A stretch of DNA of 64,000 nucleotides from Arthrobacter sp. Marseille-P9274 (GTDB lineage: Bacteria; Actinomycetota; Actinomycetes; Actinomycetales; Micrococcaceae): NCBI RefSeq assembly GCF_946892675.1, contig NZ_CAMPOV010000002.1, forward strand, positions 840,338-904,337, in the 5' to 3' direction. Every line of letters begins with the position of its first letter. Positions within the stretch are counted from its first letter, which is position 1. Both the position numbers and the translations under genes were made by a program. The notes below the pieces were generated by a model that was not told the DNA's origin, searched no databases, and saw nothing but the letters and a program-made list of their open reading frames with translations. This document shows, in pieces, positions 35,422 through 45,914 of the stretch.

Positions 35422-36105
35422 ATGGCACGCATCGAAGAGACCATCGACCTTACCCTCGGCGCGGAGGACGCGTACGGCCAGTGGCTGGATTTTGAAGCCT
35501 TCAGCCTGTTCATGCGCAGCGTAGAGCGGGTAATCCGGACCGGCGACGGGGCCCATCACTGGGTGGTCAAGATCGCGGGACGGCGCCGGGAATTCGACAC
35601 GCGCATCACCTCGGACGATCCGGGCAAGCGCGTGGCTTGGGAGGGGACCGGGGACATCCCGCACAGCGGCGTGATGGTGTTCACCCCGATCGACAATGGG
35701 CACACCCGGATGTCCGTATCAATCGACTGGCAGCCCGGCTCCGTGGTGCAGAAGGCCGGCCACCGCGTGGGCTCGGACCACCGGGAGGTCCGCAACGAGC
35801 TGTGGCGTTTCAAGGACTTTGTCGAGTCCGGCGGCACGCTCACCCACCACGGGGTTCCGGAGCATGGCCTCGGCAGCCACGATTACTTTGGCGGCACGGC
35901 CGGCGGCGGCTTCCCGCCCGGTGTCACGGAACTGCCGGACATCCCGATGCAGGACCCGGCGGCGGCCAAGGACCAGCCGGGCGGGCACGGCGAGATGGGC
36001 GAGGCCAGCCCGCGCCACCGGGCCGCGGATGCCGCCGGGGCCCGAGGCGCCGGTCCGGCGCCGGAGGCGGCGAGGGACCCCGAAGGCGGAGCTACCGGGC
36101 GCTGA
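35422..36105 (+). CDS. SRPBCC (cyclase/dehydrase-type) domain protein with Gly-rich tail
   Basis: This 227-residue protein starts at ATG 35422 behind GGAGGG. Residues 1-135 form an SRPBCC/START-like domain (EETIDLTLGAEDAYGQWLDFE, RRREFDTRITSDDPGKRVAWE, then a long C-terminal helix ending WRFKDFVES). Such domains bind hydrophobic ligands in a deep pocket. The tail (151-185) carries the GSHDYFGGTAGGGFPPG segment shared with the small protein just upstream. The last 14 bases overlap the convergent pstS gene. The role is unknown. Confidence 0.82.
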   Translation: MARIEETIDLTLGAEDAYGQWLDFEAFSLFMRSVERVIRTGDGAHHWVVKIAGRRREFDTRITSDDPGKRVAWEGTGDIPHSGVMVFTPIDNGHTRMSVSIDWQPGSVVQKAGHRVGSDHREVRNELWRFKDFVESGGTLTHHGVPEHGLGSHDYFGGTAGGGFPPGVTELPDIPMQDPAAAKDQPGGHGEMGEASPRHRAADAAGARGAGPAPEAARDPEGGATGR

Positions 36106-37201
36106 TCCGGTCCACCGACTCGATCGCCTGCGTCGAGAGGCGCTCGGAGAGGGGCGCGGACTTGGCGGACTCGGCGGCCGCGGCCTGGCCTTCCTGGCTC
36201 AGCACGTAGTTGGCGAAGGTCTTGGCGAGTTCGGCCCTGTGCGCGTCCTCGTAGCTGCTGCAGTACACGTGGTACGAGACGAGCAGAAGCGGGTAGGCTC
36301 CCGCCGCCGTCGTGGTCCGGTTCAGTTCCAGTGCCAGGTCGCCCTCGGGCCGATCCTCAACGGGCTTCGATTGATCCAGGGCCTTGGCCGCCGCTTCGGC
36401 GGTCACCGGCACATAGTCGTCTCCGACCTTGAGGTTCACCTTGCCCAGCGGGGGTCCGACGGCCGAGTCATCGGCGTAGGTTACGGCCCCTTGGGTACGC
36501 GCGACCTGGCTGACGACGCCGGCATTGCCCTGGGCGTTTTCGCCGACGTATTCGGCGGGGAAGGCGTCGGAAGGATCTGGGGTCCACGCCTCGGGGGCCG
36601 CGGCATGCAGGTACTCGGTGAAGTTCTCGGTGGTGCCTGAGTCGTCGCCGCGGGTGACCGGGGAGACCGGCAGGTCCGGCAGTTCCACTCCGGGATTCTG
36701 GCGGGCAATGGCCGGGTCGTTCCAGGCGGCGATCTCGCCCTTGAAGATCCGGGCAATGGTCGCCGCATCCAGGTTCAGTTCGCTGATGCCGGGGAGGTTG
36801 AAGCCGACGGCGATCGGCGACACGTAGGCAGGAACGTTGAAGGCACCGCCGGATCCGCAGACATTCTTGGCGAGTTCCATTTCCTCGTCGTCCAAATACG
36901 CATCCGAGCCGGCGAAGTCCACGGCCCCGGCCAGGAAAGCCGTGCGGCCGGCCCCCGAACCGTCCGGCGAATACTGCATCTGGACCTTCGGATTCAGCTG
37001 GGCGAATTCCGCACGCCAGGCGTCCATGGCGGCGTTCTGTGCGGAAGAGCCGGCGCCGGACAGCGTGCCCTCCAGATCCGAGCCATGCTGCGCGGCGGAT
37101 TCCTGTTCTGCCCCCAGCGGGTAGTCGGAGCCACAGCCTGCCAGCGGCAGCGTGAGCAGGGCGGCGGCGAGGACGGTCGGGCGGAGTTTTTTGCGTGCCA
37201 T
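36092..37201 (-). CDS. pstS: Phosphate ABC transporter substrate-binding lipoprotein PstS
   Basis: This 369-residue protein has a lipoprotein signal (lipobox LAGC, Cys at residue 23) and a type II periplasmic-binding fold. Phosphate-binding segments are visible: GAGSSAQNAAM, SDAYLDDEEM and TRGDDSGTTENFTEYL. It would capture phosphate outside the membrane and deliver it to PstC-PstA-PstB. Those genes are not in the window, so this is an orphan copy. It is the only gene of its unit and converges on the SRPBCC gene, overlapping it by 14 bases. Confidence 0.92.
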   Translation of the reverse strand: MARKKLRPTVLAAALLTLPLAGCGSDYPLGAEQESAAQHGSDLEGTLSGAGSSAQNAAMDAWRAEFAQLNPKVQMQYSPDGSGAGRTAFLAGAVDFAGSDAYLDDEEMELAKNVCGSGGAFNVPAYVSPIAVGFNLPGISELNLDAATIARIFKGEIAAWNDPAIARQNPGVELPDLPVSPVTRGDDSGTTENFTEYLHAAAPEAWTPDPSDAFPAEYVGENAQGNAGVVSQVARTQGAVTYADDSAVGPPLGKVNLKVGDDYVPVTAEAAAKALDQSKPVEDRPEGDLALELNRTTTAAGAYPLLLVSYHVYCSSYEDAHRAELAKTFANYVLSQEGQAAAAESAKSAPLSERLSTQAIESVDRISAR

Positions 37202-37279
37202 CGCCTCGAGCCTAGCGTTAACGGCCGGTGAACAGGGAGTGAAGGCCGCATGGCGTGGTTCAGGGCAGCATCGGGTGCG

Positions 37280-38803
37280 TTATTTCACCTCAAGGTCGCG
37301 CGTCGCCGGTCCCTCCAGTACCGTGCCGTCCGGCGCGAAGCGGGAGCCGTGCAGCGGGCAGTCCCAGCTGCACTCCGCGTCGTTCCAGTTCAACACGCCG
37401 CCCAGATGGGTGCAGATGGCGCTGACCCGGCGGGTGGTCCCGTCCACGGTGCTCACCCCGACGGGCCGCGCATTCCCCCGCACTACGGTGCCTTGGCCCT
37501 CGGGCGGGGACGTCTGGGAGGTGCGCGTCAGGCCGCCGAGCCAGCCAGCTACCAGTTCCAGGCCGACCTCGGCGTTGGTCTGGACCGTGGAGAGCGCGTC
37601 CTGGGGCGCGATCCCTGCCTTGTAGAGTTTCGCGGCCCAGGGCTTCGCGCCGCCGAGCAGGGTGGAGGACAGGGCCAGCGCCGCGGCCGCCGCATTGGTC
37701 AGGCCCCACTTATTGAAGCCGGTGGCCACCAGGATCCGGTCCTCGGCGAAGGACAGCCGGCCCACGTAGGGGACCGCGGCGGCGGGCTCGTAGTCCTGCG
37801 CGGACCAGCTGTGCGTCAGCTCGGCGCCGGGGAACTGGTCTTTGGTCCAGCGGACCAAATCCTCGAGGTTGCCCTTGGTATGCTGCTGCCGGCCGACGCT
37901 GTGCCCGTTGCCGCCGACAACGAGCACCTGCCGCCCGGCGTGCGCGGCGGTGCGGAGGCTGCGGGTGGGGGCATCGATGGAGAGGTACATGCCGGACGGG
38001 ATGCCGCCGGGCACGTTGAACGCGGCCGCGTAGGAGCGCTGCGGCTTGAGGACGCTGAAATGCCCGCCGCGGTTCAGGATCGGCGTGCCGGTGGCCAGCA
38101 CCACGTGCTCCGCGGTGACTTGGCCGGCCGCGCTGTGCACGGTCAGCCTGCGGCCGGCCTGCCCGCCCTCGGCGCGGCGGGATCCGCTGGCATCCCGGGT
38201 GACCGAGACGTTCGTGGCGCGGATCCGCTCGATCAGCACCCCGCCGCGTTCGCGCAGCTCGGCGGCCAGCCCGGCGAGCAGTTCCATCGGGTGCACCTGG
38301 GCCTGGTCCGCGAGGCGCAGCGCCCCGGCAACGGGAAAGGGCAGTTCCGGTGCCGCTTCGACGTATTCTCCGCCGAGCCCGGCGTCGGTGGCGGCCTGCA
38401 GCTCGGTGCGCAGGTCGGCGACGCCCTGCCCGGTGGCTGCGTAGGTGTACGCGTCGCGCCGCTCATAGGCCATGTTGTGTTCCTCGCAGAAGCGCAGCAG
38501 CCACGCCTGGCCCTCGCGCTGCGCCTCCACGTAGGCCCGGGCGGTACCGGCGCCGTGGTGCGCGGTGATCCTGGAGAGCTGGCGGCCCTGCAGCAGCGAG
38601 ACCTTCGCCGTCGTATTGCCGGTGGTCACCGCCCCGGTACTGCGCGCTTCGAGGATGGCGACGCGCTGGCCGGCGCGCGCCAGCAGCACGCCGGTGGCGA
38701 GGCCCGTGAGCCCGGCGCCGGTGATGACGGTGTCGTACTCGGCTCCCGGCTCGAAGGAATCGGCGGGAATGGCGGGCGCGGTGTCTAGCCAGAGCGATTT
38801 CAT
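37280..38803 (-). CDS. FAD-dependent oxidoreductase with C-terminal Rieske domain
   Basis: The ATG at 38803 is chosen because AAAGGACAG lies upstream. The 507-residue protein begins with a DAO-type FAD domain (GAGLTGLATGVLLARAG, then the glycine/acid ends of the fold) and ends with a Rieske [2Fe-2S] domain with both ligand motifs, CTHLGG and CPLHGS. This fusion is known in a DadA-like family of bacteria; electrons may pass between the flavin and the iron-sulfur centre. The substrate is probably an amine or amino acid but is not known. Confidence 0.88.
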   Translation of the reverse strand: MKSLWLDTAPAIPADSFEPGAEYDTVITGAGLTGLATGVLLARAGQRVAILEARSTGAVTTGNTTAKVSLLQGRQLSRITAHHGAGTARAYVEAQREGQAWLLRFCEEHNMAYERRDAYTYAATGQGVADLRTELQAATDAGLGGEYVEAAPELPFPVAGALRLADQAQVHPMELLAGLAAELRERGGVLIERIRATNVSVTRDASGSRRAEGGQAGRRLTVHSAAGQVTAEHVVLATGTPILNRGGHFSVLKPQRSYAAAFNVPGGIPSGMYLSIDAPTRSLRTAAHAGRQVLVVGGNGHSVGRQQHTKGNLEDLVRWTKDQFPGAELTHSWSAQDYEPAAAVPYVGRLSFAEDRILVATGFNKWGLTNAAAAALALSSTLLGGAKPWAAKLYKAGIAPQDALSTVQTNAEVGLELVAGWLGGLTRTSQTSPPEGQGTVVRGNARPVGVSTVDGTTRRVSAICTHLGGVLNWNDAECSWDCPLHGSRFAPDGTVLEGPATRDLEVK

Positions 38804-38922
38804 CCAACTGTCCTTTCTGCAAAGGTCAACTCCCACCCCACCCTGTTGGACGCAGGCCGTCAAGGGATAGCTAAGCTTGCTTTCAAAATGGGTGGAAATG
38901 GTTGGAAACCTTAGGAGGATCC

Positions 38923-39501
38923 ATGGACAGCTCCGGGACGGCCGTACTGGTCATCGACATGCAGAAGGCCTACTTCGAGGCTGAGGCCCTGCGCAGTCGG
39001 CAGGACGAGGTGGTGGCGGCCTGCAACCGCCTGGTCGCCGCGGCCGCCGCCAACGATGTTCCGGTGCTGCTGGTCTGCACCGAGCACGAGCGGGACAAGT
39101 CCACCTGGACGCTGAGCATGCTCGACGACGACCAGGGCTTCATCTTCTCCGGGAGCGAGCAGGCCGAGTTCGTCGACGGCCTGCGGCACGAGGGCCTGCC
39201 GCGCATGGTGAAGACCCGGGACAGCGCCTTCATGGGCACGGACCTGCTGCTGCGGCTGCGGAATTTCGGCGCCGGCCGGCTGGTCCTGGCGGGGGTGGCG
39301 ACCCACAACTGCGTGGCCCAGACCGCGGCCGACGCCTTCGCGAACAACTTCCGTGTGGTGTACGCGGCGGACGCGATGGCCTCCACGAACGAAGAGTATG
39401 CCGACGCGATGCGGAGCATCCTCAGCGACGAATACCGCCAGCCCGTGCTCGGGGAGGCGGAGGTGGAAAAACTGCTGGCCGGGAGCGGCAAGCCTCAGTA
39501 G
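38923..39501 (+). CDS. Isochorismatase-family cysteine hydrolase
   Basis: The ATG at 38923 follows TAGGAGGAT. The 192-residue protein has the cysteine-hydrolase triad: Asp12 in VLVIDMQKAYF, Lys97 in RMVKTRDSAF and Cys130 in GVATHNCVAQT, next to a likely cis-peptide. Members hydrolyse isochorismate, nicotinamide, N-carbamoylsarcosine or biuret-like amides; the exact substrate is unclear. It is divergent from the Rieske oxidoreductase and followed by the DUF2630 gene. Confidence 0.88.
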   Translation: MDSSGTAVLVIDMQKAYFEAEALRSRQDEVVAACNRLVAAAAANDVPVLLVCTEHERDKSTWTLSMLDDDQGFIFSGSEQAEFVDGLRHEGLPRMVKTRDSAFMGTDLLLRLRNFGAGRLVLAGVATHNCVAQTAADAFANNFRVVYAADAMASTNEEYADAMRSILSDEYRQPVLGEAEVEKLLAGSGKPQ

Positions 39502-39545
39502 CCTGATAACCGAGCCAGCAAGCCGGAGCGAGCAGGAGGTCCACC

Positions 39546-39788
39546 ATGGACGACGATATCCACCGCCGGATCGAAGACCTGATCCAGCAGGAGCAGCGTT
39601 TGCGCGAGATCGGCGCCGAGGACAGCGAGCAGGCCGAGGCCCGCGCCGCCGACTTGGCCCGGCTGGAGGAGCAGCTGGACCAGTCCTGGGACCTGCTGCG
39701 CCAGCGCCGCGCGAAACGGAAGGCCGGCGACGATCCAGAGGACGCCCGCGTCCGCCCGGTTGACGAAGTCGAGAGCTACCGCCAGTAG
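39546..39788 (+). CDS. DUF2630 family small protein
   Basis: This 80-residue protein starts at ATG 39546 after GCAGGAGG. It is almost entirely alpha-helical and charged (HRRIEDLIQQEQRLREIG, then LARLEEQLDQSWDLLRQRRAKR), likely a coiled-coil hairpin, with the C-terminal VRPVDEVESYRQ typical of DUF2630. The function is unknown. It ends six bases before the convergent Ku gene. Confidence 0.85.
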   Translation: MDDDIHRRIEDLIQQEQRLREIGAEDSEQAEARAADLARLEEQLDQSWDLLRQRRAKRKAGDDPEDARVRPVDEVESYRQ

Positions 39789-39794
39789 CGCGCG

Positions 39795-40733
39795 TCAGGC
39801 GCCCTTGCTGGCCTTGGCCCGGGGGCGCTTCGGCGCGGCCTCTTCGTCCTCCTCCTTTTTCGCGGCGGTCTTCCGGCCGGACGTCTTCGACGCCGGTTTG
39901 GCCTTGGGCTCCTCCGCCGCCTTCTCCTTCGCGGCCGCAGGCTTCTTGCCCTCGCGGTTCTTTTCCACGCTGCGCCGCAGCGCCTCCATCAGGTCCAGGA
40001 CCTTGCCGCCCTCTTCCTCGCCTTCCTCGCCGAACGTGGCCTCGGTGTCCAGCGACTCGCCCTGTTCGATCTTGGCGTCGATCAGCGTGCGGAGCTGCTC
40101 CTGGTATTCGTCCGTGAACTCGTCGGGCTTGAAGTCGCTGGAGAAGGACTCCACCAGCGCGGCCGACATATCGCGCTCCTTCGCCGAGATCCGCACCGTC
40201 TCCTCCAGCGAGGGGAAGCTGGCCTCGCGGACCTCGTCCTCCCAGAGCAGCGTCTGCAGCATCAGCACATCCCCGCGCACCCGCAGCGCCGCGAGCCGCG
40301 TCTTCTGCCGCAGCGCGAACTTCACCACTGCCGTCCGGTCCGTGTCCTCGAGCGTCTTGCGCAGCAGCACGTAGGCCTTGGTGGACTTCGAATCCGGCTC
40401 CAGGTAGTAGCTGCGGTCGAACATGATCGGGTCGATCTGGTCGCTCGGGACGAACTCGACGACGTCGATCTCCCGGTTTTTCTCCACGGGCAGCGATGCC
40501 AGGTCCTCGTCGCTGAGCACGACCGTGCGTTCGCCGTCGTCGAAGGCCTTGTCGATGTCCTTGAACTCGACCACTTTCCCGCAGACCTCGCAGCGGCGCT
40601 GGTACCGGATCCGCCCGCCGTCCTTCTCGTGGACCTGGTGGAGCTTCACGTCATGGTCTTCGGTGGCGCTGTACAGCTTGACCGGGACGTTGACCAGCCC
40701 GAAGGCCACGGCCCCTTTCCAGATGGCTCGCAT
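39795..40733 (-). CDS. ku: Non-homologous end-joining protein Ku
   Basis: This 312-residue protein has the bacterial Ku core (MRAIWKGAVAFGLVNVPVKLY, then HEKDGGRIRYQRRCEVCG, and the SYYLEPD and VVKFALR segments, about 1-255), followed by a long Lys/Ala/Glu-rich basic tail of about 55 residues. It forms homodimeric rings that bind double-strand DNA ends and recruit LigD. The ligD gene is divergent, 69 bp away, so the pair probably shares a promoter region. The extended Lys-rich tail is thought to help Ku thread along DNA in actinobacteria. Confidence 0.94.
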   Translation of the reverse strand: MRAIWKGAVAFGLVNVPVKLYSATEDHDVKLHQVHEKDGGRIRYQRRCEVCGKVVEFKDIDKAFDDGERTVVLSDEDLASLPVEKNREIDVVEFVPSDQIDPIMFDRSYYLEPDSKSTKAYVLLRKTLEDTDRTAVVKFALRQKTRLAALRVRGDVLMLQTLLWEDEVREASFPSLEETVRISAKERDMSAALVESFSSDFKPDEFTDEYQEQLRTLIDAKIEQGESLDTEATFGEEGEEEGGKVLDLMEALRRSVEKNREGKKPAAAKEKAAEEPKAKPASKTSGRKTAAKKEEDEEAAPKRPRAKASKGA

Positions 40734-40802
40734 GGGTCAAGTCAACACCAAGCATGCTGGCAATTACTAGCTATCGGGGCGCTAATTGGCAAGACTAAGC
40801 CT

Positions 40803-43352
40803 ATGGCCAGGACAAGCAGTGCCCAGCGGCAGATCGTCGAGGTGGACGGGCACCGCCTGAGGCTGACCAGCCTGGACAAGGTCATTTACCCGGAGACCGG
40901 CACCACCAAGGCGGACGTCCTGTCCTACTACTCAAGCATCGCGCCGTACCTGATCCCCCACGCAGCGAACCGGCCGGTCACGCGCAAGCGCTGGGTCGAC
41001 GGCGTCGGCACGGCGGCCAAGCCGGGCGAAGTGTTCTTCCAGAAGAACCTGGAGGACTCGGCGCCCTCGTGGATCAAGCGGCACGCGATCGAGCACAAGA
41101 GCGGCACCAACGTCTACCCGATGGTCAACGATCTGGCCACGCTGACTTGGCTGGCCCAGATCAGCGCGCTGGAGATCCATGTGCCGCAGTGGAAATTCGG
41201 CCCGCGCGGAAAGCGGAACAATCCGGACCGGATGGTGCTGGACCTGGACCCCGGCGAGGGCACCGGCCTGGCCGAGTGCGCCGAAGTGGCCCGGCTGGTC
41301 CGCAGAATCCTGGAGGACATGGGGCTGGACCCGCGGCCGGTGACCAGCGGCTCGAAGGGAATCCACCTCTACGCCGCGCTCGACGGAAGGCAGACCTCCG
41401 AGGAGGTGTCCGACGTCGCACATGAACTGGCGCGCATGCTGGAGGCGGACCACAAGGACCTGGTGGTCAGCGACATGAAGAAGACGCTGCGGCAGGGGCG
41501 GGTGCTGCTCGACTGGAGCCAGAACCACTGGAACAAGACCACCATTACCCCGTATTCGCTGCGCGGCCGGCTGCATCCCATGGTCGCGGCGCCGCGGACC
41601 TGGGAGGAGCTCGAGGACCCGGACCTAGGCCATTTGGACTACCGTCAGGTGCTGGACCGGGTGGCGGAGTTCGGCGATGTGCTGGCCGGGATGGGTACCG
41701 GAACGGTGGCGGAGGAGTCGCTGGAGGAGGCCCGGGACGCCGCTGCGGAGGCGGAGGGGAACGACGGCGGCGCGGGGCCGGCCTCGGACCGGTTGAGCAA
41801 GTACCGTTCCATGCGGGATGCGTCGCTCACCCCCGAGCCGGTGCCGGAGGCCAGCCCGGTTGACCGGGCCGGGAACACCTTCGTGATCCAGGAGCACCAT
41901 GCCCGGCGGCTGCACTACGATTTCCGGCTCGAGCGCGAGGGCGTCCTGGTCTCCTGGGCGGTGCCGAAGGGGCCTCCGCCGGGCACCGGCAATAACCACC
42001 TCGCCGTGCAGACCGAGGACCACCCGCTGGAATACGGCGGATTCGAGGGCAGCATCCCCAAGGGCGAGTACGGGGCCGGCGAGGTCACCATCTGGGATGC
42101 GGGGACCTATGACCTGGAGAAATGGCGTGACGGCAAGGAGATCATCGTCATCCTGCACGGGCGCGAGGACGGCGGGCTCAGCAGGGACGGCGGTCCGGCG
42201 GGGCCGCGGCGTTATGCGCTGATCCACACCGGCGGGGAGCGCGGCGAGAACAACTGGCTGATGCACCTGATGAAGGACCAGACGCCGGGCTCCTACCGCA
42301 AAGGCACGTCGCACGAGCGGCAGGACGACGACCTGGCGAAGGACGCCGAGCCGCAGTTCGTGAAGCCGATGCTGGCCTCGCAGGGCGGCGGCGCGGACAT
42401 CACCGACGAGGACGAGTGGGCGTTCGAGATGAAGTGGGACGGGATCCGGGCGATCGCGATCATCGAGGACAACGGAGTCCGGCTGATCAGCCGCAACGGC
42501 AACGACCTCACGGCCGCCTATCCGGAGCTGGCGGATTTGCCGGATGCGGTGCACGCCTCGACGGCGGTGCTGGACGGCGAGATCGTGGCGCTGAACAAGG
42601 CCGGGCGCCCCGACTTCGGCCTGTTGCAGACCCGCATGAACCTCACGAAGAAACGCGAGATCGACCAGGCCGCCAGGAGCACGCCGGTGCACCTGATGCT
42701 GTTCGACCTGCTGCACCTGGACGGGCACTCGCTGCTGCGACTCGAGTACTGCCAGCGCCGGGAGATCCTCGCCAAGGCCGTGGAGGCGGGCGGGCATGTC
42801 CAGGTGCCGCCTGACGCGGACCTCACCCTGGCCCAAGCTATCGCCACCAGCAAGGAGCTCGGCCTGGAAGGCGTTATCGCCAAACGGGTGGACAGCACGT
42901 ACACGGACGGAGCACGTTCGAGGAGTTGGATCAAGATCAAGCACCAGACGACCCAGGAAGTGGTCATCGTCGGCTGGCGGCCGGGCAGGGGAAGCAGGGA
43001 GCGCAAGATCGGCTCGCTGCTCGTGGCCGTGCCGGACGGGCCGGAGCTGCGCTATCTCGGCCGCGTCGGTTCCGGCCTGACCGAGCGGGACCTGGCGGCC
43101 GTGGGGGCGCGGCTGAAGAAAATGGCCCGCAAGACGCCGCCGCTGGCCGGCGTTCCCTCCGCCGACGCGGCCGATGCGCACTGGGTCCGGCCCGCGCTGG
43201 TGGGCGAGGTGCAGTTCAGCGAACGCACTGAGGCCGGCAAGCTGCGCCACCCGGTCTGGCGCGGCTTCCGCCCGGACAAGAAGCCGTCCGACGTCGTCGT
43301 CGAAACCGAACCTCGAACCGAACCCCAAACCGGAACAGCAGCCGAAGCCTGA
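40803..43352 (+). CDS. ligD: ATP-dependent DNA ligase LigD (polymerase, phosphoesterase, ligase)
   Basis: The ATG at 40803 gives 849 residues. The primase-like polymerase domain (about 1-300) has its metal pair in VLDLDPGEG (Asp147 and Asp149). The 3'-phosphoesterase domain (about 355-500) shows [15 protein letters not shown] and the GEYGAGEV segment. The ligase domain (about 525-835) has the adenylated Lys544 in [10 protein letters not shown]. This polymerase-phosphoesterase-ligase order is that of mycobacterial LigD. The enzyme fills, trims and seals double-strand breaks held by Ku. The C-terminus ends in a Glu/Pro/Thr repeat. Confidence 0.95.
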   Translation: MARTSSAQRQIVEVDGHRLRLTSLDKVIYPETGTTKADVLSYYSSIAPYLIPHAANRPVTRKRWVDGVGTAAKPGEVFFQKNLEDSAPSWIKRHAIEHKSGTNVYPMVNDLATLTWLAQISALEIHVPQWKFGPRGKRNNPDRMVLDLDPGEGTGLAECAEVARLVRRILEDMGLDPRPVTSGSKGIHLYAALDGRQTSEEVSDVAHELARMLEADHKDLVVSDMKKTLRQGRVLLDWSQNHWNKTTITPYSLRGRLHPMVAAPRTWEELEDPDLGHLDYRQVLDRVAEFGDVLAGMGTGTVAEESLEEARDAAAEAEGNDGGAGPASDRLSKYRSMRDASLTPEPVPEASPVDRAGNTFVIQEHHARRLHYDFRLEREGVLVSWAVPKGPPPGTGNNHLAVQTEDHPLEYGGFEGSIPKGEYGAGEVTIWDAGTYDLEKWRDGKEIIVILHGREDGGLSRDGGPAGPRRYALIHTGGERGENNWLMHLMKDQTPGSYRKGTSHERQDDDLAKDAEPQFVKPMLASQGGGADITDEDEWAFEMKWDGIRAIAIIEDNGVRLISRNGNDLTAAYPELADLPDAVHASTAVLDGEIVALNKAGRPDFGLLQTRMNLTKKREIDQAARSTPVHLMLFDLLHLDGHSLLRLEYCQRREILAKAVEAGGHVQVPPDADLTLAQAIATSKELGLEGVIAKRVDSTYTDGARSRSWIKIKHQTTQEVVIVGWRPGRGSRERKIGSLLVAVPDGPELRYLGRVGSGLTERDLAAVGARLKKMARKTPPLAGVPSADAADAHWVRPALVGEVQFSERTEAGKLRHPVWRGFRPDKKPSDVVVETEPRTEPQTGTAAEA

Positions 43353-43398
43353 ACCGCCAGCGCAAGCACCAAAACCAGCACCAACAAGGAGTGAGCAC

Positions 43399-45807
43399 GT
43401 GACCGAACAGCAGGAAGCACTGACCAACCCGGGTGCCGACCAGCGCAGCCTCGGCAGGCTTGAGGGGGTCGACCTGTGGTGGCGCGCGGCCAACTACCTG
43501 AGCGCCGGCCAGATCTACCTGCGGGACAACCCCCTGCTGCGGCGGCCGCTGGAACCGGCGGATGTCAAGGCGCGGCTGCTGGGGCATTGGGGCACGACGC
43601 CGGGGCTCAACTTTGTCTACGCGCACCTGAACCGGGTGATCGCCGAGACCGGGCAGGACTTCCTCTTCATTACCGGGCCTGGCCACGGCGGGCCGGCTAA
43701 CGTTGCCAACGCGTGGCTGGAGGGCACGTACTCCGAGATCTACACGCATGTGGGGCAGGACGAAGCCGGGATGCGCGCCCTGTTCAAGCAGTTCTCCTAC
43801 CCCGGCGGCGTCCCCAGCCACGCCGCCCCGGAAACGCCGGGGTCCATCAACGAGGGCGGCGAGCTCGGCTACTCGCTGGCGCACGCCTTCGGGGCGGTGT
43901 TCGACAACCCGGACCTGGTGGCGGCCTGCGTCATCGGCGACGGCGAGGCGGAGACCGCGGCCCTGGCCGGCAGCTGGCATTCCAGCTCCTTCCTTAACCC
44001 GGCCGTGGATGGCGCGGTGCTGCCCATCCTGCACCTGAATGGCTACAAGATCGCGAACCCCACTGTGCTGGCCCGGATGCCCGAGGAGCAGTTGGCGGCG
44101 CTGATGGGCGGCTACGGCTACGAGCCGCACTTCGTCACCGTGGCGGATCCGCGGGACACCGCCCGGGCGCACGAGGAGTTTGCCCATGCCCTCGAGACCT
44201 GCCTCGCCGGCATCCGTCGCATCCAGGCCGAGGCCCGTGCAGCCGGCGGCGGCAGGCCCGCGGGGGAGAGTGCGCCGGTCTGGCCGATGATCGTGCTACG
44301 TTCGCCCAAGGGCTGGACCGGTCCGGAAACGGTGGACGGCAAGCCGGTGGAGGGGACGTGGCGGGCGCACCAGGTGCCGCTGTCCGAGGTGCGGACCAAC
44401 CGTGCGCACCTGGAGCAGCTGGAGCAGTGGCTGCAGTCCTACCGTCCGGAGGAACTGTTCGACGGCGCCGGAGGGCTGCGCGCGGAGATCGCGGCCCTGG
44501 CGCCGGCCGGCAACAGCCGCATGAGCGCCACCCCTTATGCCAACGGCGGCCGGCTGCTGCATGACCTCGTGCTTCCCGAATACGGCGACTTCGCCGTCGT
44601 CGTTAAGGAACCGGGCACGGAACGCGTCTCCCCGATGGCGAACCTGGGCGGCTGGCTGCGCGAGATCATCCGGCTGAATCCGCACAACTTCCGCCTGTTC
44701 GGCCCGGACGAGACGGCCTCCAACCGGCTCCAGGCGGTCTACGAGGCCACGGACAAGGTCTGGCAGCAGCGCATCGAGGACGTGGACGAGCATCTGGCCC
44801 GGGCCGGGCGGGTGATGGAGGTGCTCAGCGAGAACCTCTGCCAGGGCTGGCTGGAAGGGTACCTGCTGACCGGTCGGCACGGCGTCTTCAACTGCTATGA
44901 GGCGTTCGTGCACATCGTCGACTCGATGTTCAACCAGCACGCGAAGTGGCTGCAGGTGCACCGGGAACTGCCCTGGCGGCAGCCCGTGGCGTCGCTGAAC
45001 TACCTGCTCTCCAGCCACGTCTGGCAGCAGGACCATAACGGCTTTTCGCACCAGGACCCGGGCTTCATCGACCACGTCATGAACAAGAAACCCGAGGTGG
45101 TCCGGGTCTACCTGCCGCCGGACGCGAACACGCTGCTGGCCGTGGCCGAGCACTGCCTGACGTCCCGGGACTACGTGAACGTGGTCGTCTGCGGCAAGCA
45201 GCCGTCGCTGACCTGGCTGGCGCCGGAGGACGCCCGCAACCATGCCGAGCGGGGCATCGGGGTGTGGGAGTTCGCGGGAAGCGAGCGGCCCGGCGAGGAA
45301 CCCGACGTGGTCCTGGCCTGCGCCGGGGACGTGCCGACCACCGAGGCGGTGGCGGCGGCGCGGATCCTGCGCCGGCAGCTGCCGCAGCTGAAGGTCCGCC
45401 TGGTCAACGTGGTGGACCTGATGCGGCTGCAGGATGCCAAGGAGCACCCGCACGGGCTGGAACACCGGGACTTCGACCGGCTGTTCACCACCGACAAGCC
45501 GATCATTTTCGCCTACCACGGCTACCCGTGGCTGATCCACCGGCTGACCTACCGGCGCACGAACCACGAGAACCTGCATGTGCGTGGCTATGTCGAGGAA
45601 GGCACCACCACCACGCCGTTCGACATGGCGATGATGAACCGGATCGACCGCTTCCAGCTGGCCATTGACGTGATCGACAGGGTTCCTGCGCTCGGATCGT
45701 CCCAGACCGGCCTGCGGCAGCGGCTGCAGGACATGCGCATGCGGGCGCGGCGACACACCCGGGAGTTCGGCGAGGATCCGGCGGAAATAGCGGACTGGAG
45801 CCTCTGA
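43399..45807 (+). CDS. xfp: Phosphoketolase (xylulose-5-phosphate/fructose-6-phosphate)
   Basis: The GTG at 43399 has AAGGAG eight bases upstream and gives 802 residues, normal for the family. Thiamine-diphosphate binding and family motifs are visible: [36 protein letters not shown] (GDG motif) and the [17 protein letters not shown] segment. It cleaves xylulose 5-phosphate or fructose 6-phosphate with inorganic phosphate to give acetyl phosphate plus glyceraldehyde 3-phosphate or erythrose 4-phosphate. No acetate kinase or phosphotransacetylase gene is adjacent. It lies 46 bp after ligD. Confidence 0.95.
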   Translation: MTEQQEALTNPGADQRSLGRLEGVDLWWRAANYLSAGQIYLRDNPLLRRPLEPADVKARLLGHWGTTPGLNFVYAHLNRVIAETGQDFLFITGPGHGGPANVANAWLEGTYSEIYTHVGQDEAGMRALFKQFSYPGGVPSHAAPETPGSINEGGELGYSLAHAFGAVFDNPDLVAACVIGDGEAETAALAGSWHSSSFLNPAVDGAVLPILHLNGYKIANPTVLARMPEEQLAALMGGYGYEPHFVTVADPRDTARAHEEFAHALETCLAGIRRIQAEARAAGGGRPAGESAPVWPMIVLRSPKGWTGPETVDGKPVEGTWRAHQVPLSEVRTNRAHLEQLEQWLQSYRPEELFDGAGGLRAEIAALAPAGNSRMSATPYANGGRLLHDLVLPEYGDFAVVVKEPGTERVSPMANLGGWLREIIRLNPHNFRLFGPDETASNRLQAVYEATDKVWQQRIEDVDEHLARAGRVMEVLSENLCQGWLEGYLLTGRHGVFNCYEAFVHIVDSMFNQHAKWLQVHRELPWRQPVASLNYLLSSHVWQQDHNGFSHQDPGFIDHVMNKKPEVVRVYLPPDANTLLAVAEHCLTSRDYVNVVVCGKQPSLTWLAPEDARNHAERGIGVWEFAGSERPGEEPDVVLACAGDVPTTEAVAAARILRRQLPQLKVRLVNVVDLMRLQDAKEHPHGLEHRDFDRLFTTDKPIIFAYHGYPWLIHRLTYRRTNHENLHVRGYVEEGTTTTPFDMAMMNRIDRFQLAIDVIDRVPALGSSQTGLRQRLQDMRMRARRHTREFGEDPAEIADWSL

Positions 45808-45809
45808 GC

Positions 45810-45821
45810 GGAACGTTTCAA
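45810..45821 (+). promoter_or_regulatory. Candidate LacI-type operator
   Basis: GGAACGTTTCAA contains the AACGTT core common to LacI/GalR operators. It lies about 100 bp before the LacI-family gene and directly behind the phosphoketolase stop, so autoregulation is possible. Confidence 0.35.
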
Positions 45822-45914
45822 TATTTCTCCAAGGTCCGGGCCTGTCAAATGGACGCGAAATCGTTACGCTTGACCCAGGGGGGCCAATCTGTTGGGGGAG
45901 AGAGTGTTCAGGCC

